Shown: positions 55,719 to 64,000 of the stretch, in pieces
How the letters are laid out: each line of letters opens with the position of its first letter
Position numbering within the stretch: the first letter of the stretch is position 1
Assembly (NCBI GenBank): GCA_000723505.1
Contig: HG934468.1
Coordinates: 248,001 to 312,000 of the forward strand
Length of the DNA: 64,000 nt
Reading direction: 5' to 3'
DNA from: Mucinivorans hirudinis
GTDB lineage: Bacteria > Bacteroidota > Bacteroidia > Bacteroidales > Rikenellaceae
Notes under the pieces: generated by a model
The model's database searches: none
What the model saw: only the letters and a program-made list of their open reading frames with translations
Told to the model about the DNA's origin: nothing
Made by a program: the position numbers and the translations under genes

Positions 55719-56921
55719 CTACTCTTTTATCTCTTCAAGTAGTGATAAATATCTTTGTTTCATCAACTTTAATTTATAATTATCAAGGTAATATTTTCTT
55801 GCTTTTTCTCCAAGCATAGCGGACAATGATTTATCATTGAGTAGCTTAATGATGGCTTCGCATAATTCCTGCTCAAATATCATTCTCCCATTTTGGCAAT
55901 CCACAGTTAAGCTATTCTCCATATCCTCAAACATATTGCGAACGCCTCTACCATTTGTTGAAATAACCGATAATCCGTGCATCATCATTTCGATTCCCAC
56001 AAAACTGCACTCTTCCGACAGAGTTGGAAGGATGCCAATATCTGCAATTTGATACCACTTTTCAACCTGAACTCTTGGGATACTTCCCGTAAAAGTAATT
56101 TTTGACGCTGCTCCATTGATAAAAGGAGAGACTAATGAAAAATTACCCTCTCCAACAATAACAAGCCTGCAATTATCAACCGCTTGAAGAACCTTATTGA
56201 ATGCAAGTACTAACATATCAACACCTTTCATCGCATCAATACGCCCAACAAATAGAATAATCTTTTCGTGCTCATTGACGAGTAAATCCCTCTTAATATC
56301 TTCTTTGCAGAGAGATAGGTATTTATCGTTTAGACCATTAGGAATTATTGCCAGCTTATTGGAATCTACTTGATAGGTAGATTTTAATATTGAAAAAGAG
56401 TCATCCGAAAGTGCAACCACTCTATCCAATAAGTGAATTTTATCTTTTTCATCATCAAATGCCGCTACAATATCTTTATTCTTATCTTGCAATCTTCCGC
56501 TACTTATTTTTTCTTTGAATATCATCTCATTACCATTAGTTTGCCATACCCAAGATAGATAATGAATGATACCAATAACTTTAATATCGGGATTAATTTG
56601 TTTGATTGCTTTCGTTAATTCAAATTGAGAGTAAAAGTTCAGAACACAAATAGATTCACCGAAATTATCAATATAGAGAGAAAGCATTTTTATAATACTA
56701 TCATCATTATCCCCTGAAGGATAATCAATAAAGTAACAGTTATCATTATAGCTACGCGTACACTCTTCAATGTCTCGACGGGTAATAATATATAGGTTAT
56801 AGGGTGTGTTTTCAAAAATTTCGCGTAAAATAGAGACATAAGTTCCTATGCCAAAAGATGCTGCACAGGAGATAGCATCATTGAATATTAGTATATTAGT
56901 TTTTTTGTTCAACGTGGACAT
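55719..56921 (-). CDS. GT4 glycosyltransferase of GG-Bacteroidales peptide type
   Basis: A 400-residue GT-B enzyme. N-terminus TNILIFNDAISCAASFGIGT; donor domain with ILFVGRIDAMKGVDMLVLAF near 235 and ILPTLSEECSFVGIEMMMHG near 320, the EX7E-type signature. It is like the glycosyltransferases that accompany radical SAM maturases in GG-Bacteroidales peptide systems (TIGR04157, from memory). Located 5 bases upstream of the second radical-SAM-like gene's end, so within one operon; probably attaches the first sugar to the peptide. Confidence 0.82.
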   Translation of the reverse strand: MSTLNKKTNILIFNDAISCAASFGIGTYVSILREIFENTPYNLYIITRRDIEECTRSYNDNCYFIDYPSGDNDDSIIKMLSLYIDNFGESICVLNFYSQFELTKAIKQINPDIKVIGIIHYLSWVWQTNGNEMIFKEKISSGRLQDKNKDIVAAFDDEKDKIHLLDRVVALSDDSFSILKSTYQVDSNKLAIIPNGLNDKYLSLCKEDIKRDLLVNEHEKIILFVGRIDAMKGVDMLVLAFNKVLQAVDNCRLVIVGEGNFSLVSPFINGAASKITFTGSIPRVQVEKWYQIADIGILPTLSEECSFVGIEMMMHGLSVISTNGRGVRNMFEDMENSLTVDCQNGRMIFEQELCEAIIKLLNDKSLSAMLGEKARKYYLDNYKLKLMKQRYLSLLEEIKE

Positions 56922-56925
56922 ATAC

Positions 56926-58173
56926 TTATTGCTTAGGTAATTTACAAAAATTGTATCTTTGCGTTACGTATTCGTAATTAGAAATAGGCGGACATAGGTA
57001 CTTGCAGATACAATCTTTACACGGTTTGACCGAATCTCTCGTATTACGCCAAACTTTGCCGGAACTCATTTCGTTATTAACCATATCATCTATTGTTTGA
57101 GTAAAAATATTTCCTATGTTACTATGGTTAAAGTTGGCGTAGGAATCGCCTGAGGGAAGTATTGTAAGTTTGCCAAAGTTATTGGAATTTATCACCATAT
57201 TGGAGAAGAGTTCACTCCGCCCCCATTTGGTATCGAGAATATCTGTTAAATCCTGAAAAACATACTCCTCGAAGAAGTCAATATTTGTGCTATTGAAGAA
57301 TGGTATTATTTTTGAGTTCAGATTGTGTTTAGTAGTTATCTCCTCTGCAACTTGATATTCCTCCGGTTTTGATATTAGAAATACCACACTAACACCCGAG
57401 AGGTTTTCTAACTCACTCAATATAGAATCATCTATTTGAGTGTCAATGGCATTAACCAATACAACTAAATTTAATCCTAACTTGCTTATTTGATTAATTT
57501 TATTGATGTGTTTGCTTATTAACCTGTGGTCTATGTAGAATTTTTTATTGAAATGATATTTCTCTAATTCGCTCATTAGTTCGTCGAAATGAGGGTATGA
57601 GAAAACATCTCCTCCAATAAAGTTTACTAAATGGACTGATGCGGTTTGAAGTTGCTCGAGAATTGAGGCGACTTGTTGCATTGTCATTACTTTGTTACCC
57701 TCGGAGCAGCACCAAGTCAGTTGTTTATTGACTGAATTGCAATCGGGGCATTTCAGCGAACAGTTTTCGGTGAGGTGTATGGTGCATTCGAGCAGATTGG
57801 ACATAGCATTCACGCCGCGGTTTACATCTCGTTTTACTGTTTCGGTTTTGAGGTAGGTCTCCTCATTGACAGTTAATTCGGGAATAATCACAACCGGTTT
57901 TTTGGGAAAAAACTCTGTGTCGAATATATCTCCACAAAAATTTTTTCGCAAGTCGGCGATAAAGTCCCCGATTGTTTTTTTCTTCAAATCCTCCTCGCAT
58001 ATTGTGGTGCAATATAGATTGGATTTATCTTTGAGTTGTTCGACGATAGGGTTCAACTCGGCAGAGTTTCTGTATAGGTAACCTTGACCGGAGAGGTGGT
58101 TGTATATGAGTATCTCTTTTTCGTTGCTCCAAAGAAATACGTATGATTCTAATAGTAACCAATATTTTTTCAT
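56926..58173 (-). CDS. Second radical-SAM-like protein of the GG-Bacteroidales system
   Basis: A 415-residue protein that overlaps the radical SAM gene by 1 base. Relatives are called pseudo-rSAM (TIGR04150, from memory), but this one keeps a CxxxCxxC motif: Cys138, Cys142 and Cys145 in ENCSLKCPDCNSV. A C-terminal Cys cluster (CKDCICKYLCPP near 385-400) is SPASM-like. It lacks clear GGEPL; the equivalent is IGGDVFSYP near 190. It may be a partner or a true enzyme. Confidence 0.75.
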   Translation of the reverse strand: MKKYWLLLESYVFLWSNEKEILIYNHLSGQGYLYRNSAELNPIVEQLKDKSNLYCTTICEEDLKKKTIGDFIADLRKNFCGDIFDTEFFPKKPVVIIPELTVNEETYLKTETVKRDVNRGVNAMSNLLECTIHLTENCSLKCPDCNSVNKQLTWCCSEGNKVMTMQQVASILEQLQTASVHLVNFIGGDVFSYPHFDELMSELEKYHFNKKFYIDHRLISKHINKINQISKLGLNLVVLVNAIDTQIDDSILSELENLSGVSVVFLISKPEEYQVAEEITTKHNLNSKIIPFFNSTNIDFFEEYVFQDLTDILDTKWGRSELFSNMVINSNNFGKLTILPSGDSYANFNHSNIGNIFTQTIDDMVNNEMSSGKVWRNTRDSVKPCKDCICKYLCPPISNYEYVTQRYNFCKLPKQ

Positions 58174-59660
58174 TATGCAAAAACCATTTTATTAGCTATC
58201 TCAAAAATCTCGGGGTTTGTTTCGAGCAATTCGAACATTGCGCTTAAGTGTTGCTGATACATATCTTTACTGTACCGGTATTTACACATCGGCATTCCCT
58301 CTTTGTTGATTGGGAATTGGAAAATACATTCGCTGCAAGTGTCAGCTAAGTAACACTCCATACATTGCTCTTTCACAAAGTCGAGATATTTGTTATATTC
58401 GGCTGCGATTGCCTCGGAGTCTAAGTGGATAGCATCGTCTAATGTGCCTAAGACATATTTAGACTCAATTCTTTCGCAGGCAAAAATTTTATTATCTGCC
58501 GTTATGTACATTTTTTTATAAAATGGCAAGCAGGTACCGGTGGGGATTTTCTTTTCCGAACGCTTTGTGTGGTGGAGTAGTTCTGAGTAGTGTTTGAATG
58601 CGTTGTTGAGATTGTAATAGAAGAAGCCTCCTAAGGTTTTTACTCGTCCTGACTGCTCTTTTCGAGCAATAATCACCTCCATTGTCTCTCTGTATTCATT
58701 CGTGATATTAGTAAATTCCTCAAATTTTTCTTTTTTCAGTCCTACCTCCGATATTGGTGAAATAAGTGGAGCTTTATCAAATTCATCCATAATAAATCTA
58801 TTTACCTCCTCAACAGTTGCATTGTGATTTAATACCGAGCTAAAATTTACTTTCTCTTTGAAATATTCAGGATACTCTCGTTTTAATCTTCTGATATTGG
58901 TAAATACTTTGTCGAAAGTTGCTTCACCTCTCTTATTTACCCTCAAACTATCTGCTTTTCTGTCTCCGTCCAAGCTACATAAGAGTGAAAAGTTGTTTTC
59001 GACAATATAATCCATATATCTGTCCAGTAACATCCCATTCGTAGTCATACTGTACACAAATTGAAGACTAAGTTCAACCTCTAACTCTTTACAGTACTCT
59101 ATTGTCTCTTTTATGAGTGAGATATTTAGCAGAGGTTCTCCGCCGTAGAAACCGACACTGACAATGCGTGGAGACGAGTTGTTTTTTTTATTTGCTCTCC
59201 ACCTTGGTATGAAATATGCAAAAGTTTGCTTCACCTTTTCGATGGTCATATAATGGCGAATCTGAGTTTTGTCGTCATCATACATTTCACCAAAGCAACA
59301 ATACTTGCAACTAAAATTACAGTCGCTTGTTACTTGAAAAACTATATGATCCAGATTGTTTAACTGATTTTCTACGGTTTGTGTCGTAACCTTACCCGAT
59401 AATGTACTGCCAATATCCATATCCTCAAAAAAACCTAAGTTGAGCAGATAATCATATTTCGCAATATAAGTATCTACCTCTTCTTCCGTAAGGTATGGAT
59501 ATTCTGCTTGCACCATTGAATTCAACGAGTCTGAATCATTATTTTTGTGCAATTTGTGAATAAATTCTATGGCAGGATGCACATTTATCATTGATAAATG
59601 TTTGGCATTATAGAGGTATCTATTGCCCGACGATGTTGATAGGAATGCGTATGAATCCAT
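58173..59660 (-). CDS. Radical SAM/SPASM peptide maturase
   Basis: A 495-residue radical SAM enzyme. The iron-sulfur motif is CNFSCKYCC with Cys114, Cys118 and Cys121; GFYGGEPLLN near 165 is the GGE motif for SAM; the SPASM domain spans about 375-465 with Cys residues in GTCLPFYKK, KIFACERIE, EQCMECYLADTCSECIF and MPMCKYR. It likely installs a cross-link or other change in a peptide with a GG leader. First enzyme gene of the cluster, 6 bases after the beta-propeller gene. Confidence 0.9.
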   Translation of the reverse strand: MDSYAFLSTSSGNRYLYNAKHLSMINVHPAIEFIHKLHKNNDSDSLNSMVQAEYPYLTEEEVDTYIAKYDYLLNLGFFEDMDIGSTLSGKVTTQTVENQLNNLDHIVFQVTSDCNFSCKYCCFGEMYDDDKTQIRHYMTIEKVKQTFAYFIPRWRANKKNNSSPRIVSVGFYGGEPLLNISLIKETIEYCKELEVELSLQFVYSMTTNGMLLDRYMDYIVENNFSLLCSLDGDRKADSLRVNKRGEATFDKVFTNIRRLKREYPEYFKEKVNFSSVLNHNATVEEVNRFIMDEFDKAPLISPISEVGLKKEKFEEFTNITNEYRETMEVIIARKEQSGRVKTLGGFFYYNLNNAFKHYSELLHHTKRSEKKIPTGTCLPFYKKMYITADNKIFACERIESKYVLGTLDDAIHLDSEAIAAEYNKYLDFVKEQCMECYLADTCSECIFQFPINKEGMPMCKYRYSKDMYQQHLSAMFELLETNPEIFEIANKMVFA

Positions 59661-59665
59661 AATAT

Positions 59666-60844
59666 TTATTTTTTCAGGTGCGCTACAAAGATTACGGGAT
59701 TATCCCCTTCGTTTATCTGTCTTGATAAGGCTTCGAGTTTTGGGTGAATCTTTTCGCCGGCTTTTTTCTTTTTATCAATTATATCGAAGATTTCGTGAGG
59801 CCACAGAGTCTGAAAGATTTTTTCATCGTAGATTTGCAAACTATAAACTCCCAATCCCAAAATATCATCCACAAAATCTTTAGAATTAATGACTTTCGAT
59901 GTTTTCATCTTCTTATTGTAACAAATGTAGTAATTAGATATTTTCCTATCTGACGTTGCGAATCTTAATGCTCTAATGAATAAATAATTATTAGTTTCAT
60001 AAACATTACTAATACTAACTTTGCCACTCCTTACTTCATCAATTCTCGTTCCTCCACTTGCCCAGTCATTCATATAATCAACTATTTTTTCATAAGCCTC
60101 CATTGGTAGTTTTATATCTTTTCCAACATTAATCACCCACATTGGTTGTAAAATCATATCTTTTACATAAAAAACAGTATCGTTAAACCTATTACAATAC
60201 AGAAAATTATCACGATAACTAGTTGTATTCCCAGGGCTATTGTTCCTGACTACATCCAATGTAGCTTTATTATTAACGACAATACGACGATTTACTATTT
60301 GAAAATTTTCTGGATTGACAAAGTAAACAGCATCCGCAGCAGACAAAAATAGATAATTTCTCAATGGAATAATATTAGCATTAGCATTAGCAAGCGAGCT
60401 GCCAACTGCATTGCGATCTCTATTCTCACTCCACAAGTTTTTCACTTTTTTTGTAGGCTTGCCAGTAGCGTCATATTCAATTAACTTATAGCTTTTCGAA
60501 TAAAATTTACCATCCTTAGATGTCACATTAGTAACCCCATCCACTTCTTCATATGGACCTCTACCTCTCTGCCCAATATTTAGTTTCCATCTTCCGTTCC
60601 ATTGAAAAACTTTGTTATCACAAAAAATAAAATCCTTAGTAAATCTAATTCCGAAATTTGAGGGTAAAAAGCACTCTGCTTTTGTTTCAAGCTTAATAAA
60701 TGTTACGCTATCAACTAACTCAGACAGCGGCATCTTGATAGATTTATCCAACATGCTTTTAGTGATAGGAATAGTTGTTTGCGAATGAACAATTAATGAG
60801 CTAAAGTTAAATAGTATTATTAGTATTGTATTTATGTTTTTCAT
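59666..60844 (-). CDS. Six-bladed beta-propeller secreted protein
   Basis: A 392-residue protein with a signal peptide (MKNINTILIILFNFSSLIVH, cut near SQ; no lipobox Cys). PLSELVDSVTFIKLETKAEC near residue 38 and repeats such as KLNIGQRGRGPYEEVDGVTN match the six-bladed beta-propeller family of Bacteroidales. Proteins of this family often sit beside GG-Bacteroidales maturase genes. Its role is unknown: binding or processing of the exported product is a guess. An IS30 remnant ends 28 bases upstream, so its natural promoter may be gone. Confidence 0.8.
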   Translation of the reverse strand: MKNINTILIILFNFSSLIVHSQTTIPITKSMLDKSIKMPLSELVDSVTFIKLETKAECFLPSNFGIRFTKDFIFCDNKVFQWNGRWKLNIGQRGRGPYEEVDGVTNVTSKDGKFYSKSYKLIEYDATGKPTKKVKNLWSENRDRNAVGSSLANANANIIPLRNYLFLSAADAVYFVNPENFQIVNRRIVVNNKATLDVVRNNSPGNTTSYRDNFLYCNRFNDTVFYVKDMILQPMWVINVGKDIKLPMEAYEKIVDYMNDWASGGTRIDEVRSGKVSISNVYETNNYLFIRALRFATSDRKISNYYICYNKKMKTSKVINSKDFVDDILGLGVYSLQIYDEKIFQTLWPHEIFDIIDKKKKAGEKIHPKLEALSRQINEGDNPVIFVAHLKK

Positions 60845-60871
60845 AATTGCAATAATGAATATTAGCTGAAT

Positions 60872-61117
60872 TCAACCTGCAAATGCAACTGAATTCTGGT
60901 TAATAATTTGTTTAAATTTTTCCTTTGGCGTGAGGTATCCGAGTCTTTTACGAGGTCTATTATTTAGTTTGTTTTCAATCCATTTAATCTGCTTGTCGGT
61001 TATCTCACTAAAATCCGTACCCTTTGGGATGTATTGCCTAATCAGTCCGTTGGTGTTCTCATTAGCACCTCTCTGCCACGAGTGGTATGGTTTACAAAAG
61101 TAGAAATTTAATTCTAA
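60872..61117 (-). pseudogene. IS30-family transposase, C-terminal fragment
   Basis: The last 80 or so residues remain: NFYFCKPYHSWQRGANENTN, then QYIPKGTDFSEITDKQIKWI and NNRPRKRLGYLTPKEKF, the DDE-Glu region of IS30. The 5' part is missing at the IS110 junction and was not found on the far side of that IS110, so a deletion accompanied or preceded its insertion. Confidence 0.85.
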
Positions 61118-61237
61118 TTTTCATCTGTGTATATTTTTGTATTAATTTGTATAATAGCTATTTAAGGTATAATTAAGAGATTAAATTTTCATCTTCGTAC
61201 TCCGTGCCTATAAAGGCAGTGGTAACACCTGTTGGTT

Positions 61238-61333
61238 CTTAATTTTGTGCCCAAATCTCTTTGGACATAGGTCAATTTCATACTCAAGCTCTTCTAAGGG
61301 AAGTCTCAGAAAAAATGCGACCTATGTTGTTGC
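61238..61333 (-). ncRNA. Candidate IS110 bridge RNA segment, copy 2
   Basis: Same structure as in copy 1: ACATAGGTC at 61265-61273 inverted at 61319-61327, with the donor-end match CAATTTCATA at 61273-61282. Confidence 0.4.
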
Positions 61334-61395
61334 CTTAAATATAATGCTTGCTTAAAACGAAATAAAAAATGTAGCTTGGTGAGATGCAGCCCATT

Positions 61396-62621
61396 TCATA
61401 AAAATACACTAACATCAACACCTAATGCCGATAAACGATTCAAATAGTTCCGTATCTGCTTCTTCTGCTTGCGAGGATTTTTGTCGTGTAACTCAGGCTC
61501 ACGATATGGTTGTTTGTTCAACAAAATGAAGTATGCGGCTACAATAATTTTATGCCCAATGGCTACAAGTGCTCGCTTCTTACCTCGTCTGCCTACCAAA
61601 CTCTCATACTTTCGCTTCAAATAGCAATCCTTCTTACGTGTCGCCCCCCACCCACACTCTACCAATATCGAAGTAATATGGCTATTACCCTTTATGGTCT
61701 TTGTACTTTTTTTTTACCGGCACTCTCATTATTGCCCGGACTTACACCACAATAAGAACTTAAATGGTTCTCATCAGGAAATCGTTCCATATCAACACCT
61801 ATCTCGCTTATAATACCAATGGCACTATCTCGCCCAACACCCGGTATGGTCTCCAATAGCTCCAATTCAACTTCATAATCAGAAACAGCCTTGGCTATTT
61901 CTGCATCCAACCGCTCTAACATAGCGTCATCATTAGCTATCACATCTCGATGAAACTGCAACATAAAACGATGATGATAGCTAACCTTACCTTGCAAAGC
62001 TTTGACAAACTCACTACGAGGCGTCTTTATCTTGCCGTGATAAAACCGCATTAATTGATTTACATCACTCTCTCCATCTATCAATGCACTGATGATATTG
62101 CGACCAACGGCTCCATCAACATCACTCAATACACTTGATAACTTGATATTGCAATCCTCCAATATCTTGATTATACGATTCTTCTCTGATGCACTATGAG
62201 CTACTAACTTCTTCTTGTAGCGAACTAAATCTCGTAAATCTCTTATGTCGCGTGGAGGGATAAAGCTACCCTTGAGTAGTCCGCTTACCAATAATTTGCT
62301 CAACCATTTGCTATCCTTCTTGTCGGTCTTATGAACAGGCACATTCTTTACGTGCCGAGCATTAACCAAAAGAACCTCAAAATCATCCTCCAAAATATTG
62401 AATACAGGCTTCCAATAAACACCCGTGCTCTCCATTGCAATATGAGTTACGCCCTCATCTTTGCACCAATCACGCAACGATTCCAATGAAACGGTAAAAC
62501 CGTCAAACTCCTTTGTGCCGACAACTTCGTTGCCTCGCTGAATAGTTGCAACTATCAAATCCTTATGGACATCAATCCCGCAACCAACCCCAATGTAGGG
62601 GGTAAATAGTATCTCTTCCAT
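61396..62621 (-). CDS. IS110-family recombinase, copy 2, -1 frameshift
   Basis: Identical organisation to copy 1: DEDD domain 62621-61692, nine-A run (61707-61715), then the C-terminal domain to 61396. It differs from copy 1 by five residues, including NVPVHKTDKK where copy 1 and the family have NVPGHKTDKK, and KVSYHHRF for KVSDHHRF. The frameshift is conserved. Confidence 0.85.
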
Positions 62622-62727
62622 TGAACATAGTGTTAGTTAATCAATAGGCAAAGATACTCATCTCTGTTGGTATGCTCAAAATTTGAGATTATGACAATTT
62701 CATAGTTTTTAGATGTTATTTCATTCA

Positions 62728-62735
62728 CAAATATA
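62728..62735 (-). promoter_or_regulatory. Putative cluster promoter cut off by IS110
   Basis: Minus-strand TATATTTG matches TAnnTTTG; no good -33 TTTG is present. It points toward the peptide cluster and ends at ACTATGAAA at the IS110 junction, where a start codon may have stood. Confidence 0.35.
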
Positions 62736-62919
62736 CATCTAAATTACAAGAATCACATAAAAAAAGCACTCATCAAACGCTTTGCAATACGCTGATAATC
62801 AATGTGAAAAATAAATATTTTATCACCAATCTTTTTTACACTTTCTCACAGCACCTAATGTGCTCATTATAAGCATATTGCATTAATGATATGTATTTAT
62901 TTAACTGAATACCAGTTTA

Positions 62920-63471
62920 TTAAGTAGTAGACAAAGCGATTTTTTCACTTAAAAAAGACTCCAAAGAGGTGTCTAATCCCATTTTTTTAGCTATTTTACC
63001 CTTGCGATTGTAGATTGACCTATCGTGCTCGTAACCTAAAATTACAGATATTACCGAGGATGGAAATTGATTACACAACATCGCTATCATAGATAAATCA
63101 TCATCCTTAAGCATAGGAAATTCGCTATGTAAAGATTCCAACAGTCCGTTAAATTTATGATTTGTATAGAACTGTAAATCTTTAAATGCACCTCTCTCCC
63201 ACTTATTTGCAGCAAGAATTTTAGAGTACTCTCGTATAACTTTCTCTGAATCGCCTTTATAGAGATAGTTTGCTTCTATCAACTTACCGATAAGCTTAAA
63301 GTTATCGTCAATAATTTGAGTGTATCTATCCGAAGGATAATTAGAAAATTTCTTTTTATCACTCTCGTACTCAGCTCGGAGTTTGCCGATAAACTCTATC
63401 TGTTGCGATATTTTACGTCTGTAACGTCTGAAGATATTAAAAGAAATTATGAGTACAACAATAAGCACCAA
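62920..63471 (-). CDS. Truncated membrane-bound helix-turn-helix regulator
   Basis: 183 residues from a TTG/GTG; the frame is open back to a stop at 63493 with no ATG. It starts with a membrane segment (IICLVLIVVLIISFNIF), then a basic coiled coil (RRYRRKISQQIEFIGKLRAE), and ends in a LuxR-like helix-turn-helix (LSMIAMLCNQFPSSVISVIL, then RSIYNRKGKIAKKMGL). Bacteroidales have regulators with N-terminal TPR sensor, one membrane helix and this C-terminus; the sensor is missing. It may have controlled the peptide cluster. An IS4-family element adjoins the cut. Confidence 0.6.
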   Translation of the reverse strand: MVLIVVLIISFNIFRRYRRKISQQIEFIGKLRAEYESDKKKFSNYPSDRYTQIIDDNFKLIGKLIEANYLYKGDSEKVIREYSKILAANKWERGAFKDLQFYTNHKFNGLLESLHSEFPMLKDDDLSMIAMLCNQFPSSVISVILGYEHDRSIYNRKGKIAKKMGLDTSLESFLSEKIALSTT

Positions 63472-63599
63472 ACATATTATTGTAATAATAAATCATTATT
63501 AACCGACTAAAATCGGATTTTTGTTAATTATTTCTGCAATCGTTTAGTAATCAGCATGTATTTCCGCATAAATAGTCATTTCAAAATACCTACCCCCCC

Positions 63600-64000
63600 T
63601 CAAAATAGTGCCATTTGTATCGTTGGGGCTCGGCTCGATGAGCAAAAATTAGCCCCTTTTCGCTTGTGATAAGTGCGTTTGCAGTTCTGAATCATCCAAA
63701 AAATATCCAGATAACTCGTCAAATGTATCCTCACCAACACCGCAACAGTCGAAAATGCTTTGTCAGTCTGCGTTTTGACTTTCAACACCGTCAAAAGTAG
63801 ATGAGCAATGAGCGTTATCCATATCTGCGTCTTAATTCCATTCTCGGTCTCAGAGTAGAAAAAGTGTAGTTGAAAATTCTGCTTCAACTTCTTAAACAAC
63901 AGCTCTATTTGCCAGCGGCACTTGTAGATAAAAGCCACATCCTCTGCACTGATTTGAAAGTTATTGGTGATAAAAACCAATATCCGACCCTTTTCATCAC
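63600..64000 (-). CDS. IS4-family transposase, partial
   Basis: The C-terminal 134 residues lie in the window; the 5' part is beyond the right edge. DEKGRILVFITNNFQISAED and the YREK signature IYKCRWQIELLFKKLKQNF (Tyr, Arg, Glu and Lys in register) identify the IS4 family. The frame is open to the window edge. Confidence 0.85.
   Translation of the reverse strand, partial: DEKGRILVFITNNFQISAEDVAFIYKCRWQIELLFKKLKQNFQLHFFYSETENGIKTQIWITLIAHLLLTVLKVKTQTDKAFSTVAVLVRIHLTSYLDIFWMIQNCKRTYHKRKGANFCSSSRAPTIQMALF

Larger units (their letters stand above)
61118..62704 (-). mobile_element. IS110-family element, copy 2
   Basis: Same length (1,587 bases) and nearly the same sequence as copy 1. It truncates the IS30 remnant on its left and adjoins a putative promoter on its right. 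Confidence 0.92.

Noticed and set aside
62705-62919. Short minus-strand frame (MSTLGAVRKCKKDW) as a peptide precursor
   Set aside because: Only 14 residues, no Gly-Gly leader and not placed after the promoter-like box.

Overview
The window reads as a Bacteroidales chromosome segment. The evidence is a methylmalonyl-CoA mutase pair, a MurA with Asp in place of the usual catalytic Cys, WG-repeat and six-bladed beta-propeller proteins, TTTG / TAnnTTTG promoters, and CTnDOT-type mobABC and rteC genes. A member of the Rikenellaceae is a guess from overall gene character only. No rRNA, tRNA or CRISPR array was seen.

Left half (1-31.2 kb) is conserved chromosome: thiL (partial), mutA-mutB, then on the minus strand two glycosyltransferases, a WG-repeat protein with a kinase-like N-terminus, a VWA protein, a SIMPL protein, metG, eno and an EamA transporter. 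A glucokinase/hexokinase-family gene, tadA, a TPR protein and murE follow on the plus strand. Then come an M20 amidohydrolase, a nitroreductase, a tRNA methyltransferase and murA (minus), a glycosyltransferase and a UbiA-type prenyltransferase (plus), and dusB, rmuC, an alkaline phosphatase and a BlaR1/BlaI-like pair (minus). A family of short palindromic repeats is scattered in the gaps.

Right half (31.2-64 kb) is accessory and rich in insertion sequences. It holds a decayed DDE transposase with intact terminal repeats, an AbiE-type toxin-antitoxin operon with a third gene, an ISAon1-like fragment, an IS3 element that truncates a ParA gene, a candidate oriT, and two near-identical IS110 copies. 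It also holds the mobilisation genes mobA-mobB-mobC plus rteC, and a frameshifted AraC regulator.

The most notable locus is 45.6-60.8 kb, all on the minus strand. A six-bladed beta-propeller protein is followed by a radical SAM/SPASM peptide maturase, a second radical-SAM-like protein, a GT4 glycosyltransferase, a C39-peptidase ABC exporter, an HlyD adaptor and a LanC-like protein. After these come a GT2-GT25 fusion, a GT10-like enzyme, a second GT2, a CMP-sugar synthetase-like protein and a GT-B transferase. This resembles the GG-Bacteroidales RiPP systems, here with an unusually large glycosylation module, suggesting a secreted glycosylated peptide. The exporter is split by an IS1-family element with an 8-bp target duplication; removing it restores the frame exactly. 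No precursor gene is visible: the place where one would be expected, upstream of the first gene, is occupied by an IS30 remnant and an IS110 copy, next to a truncated membrane regulator and an IS4-family transposase. The cluster therefore looks like a recently silenced glyco-peptide pathway.
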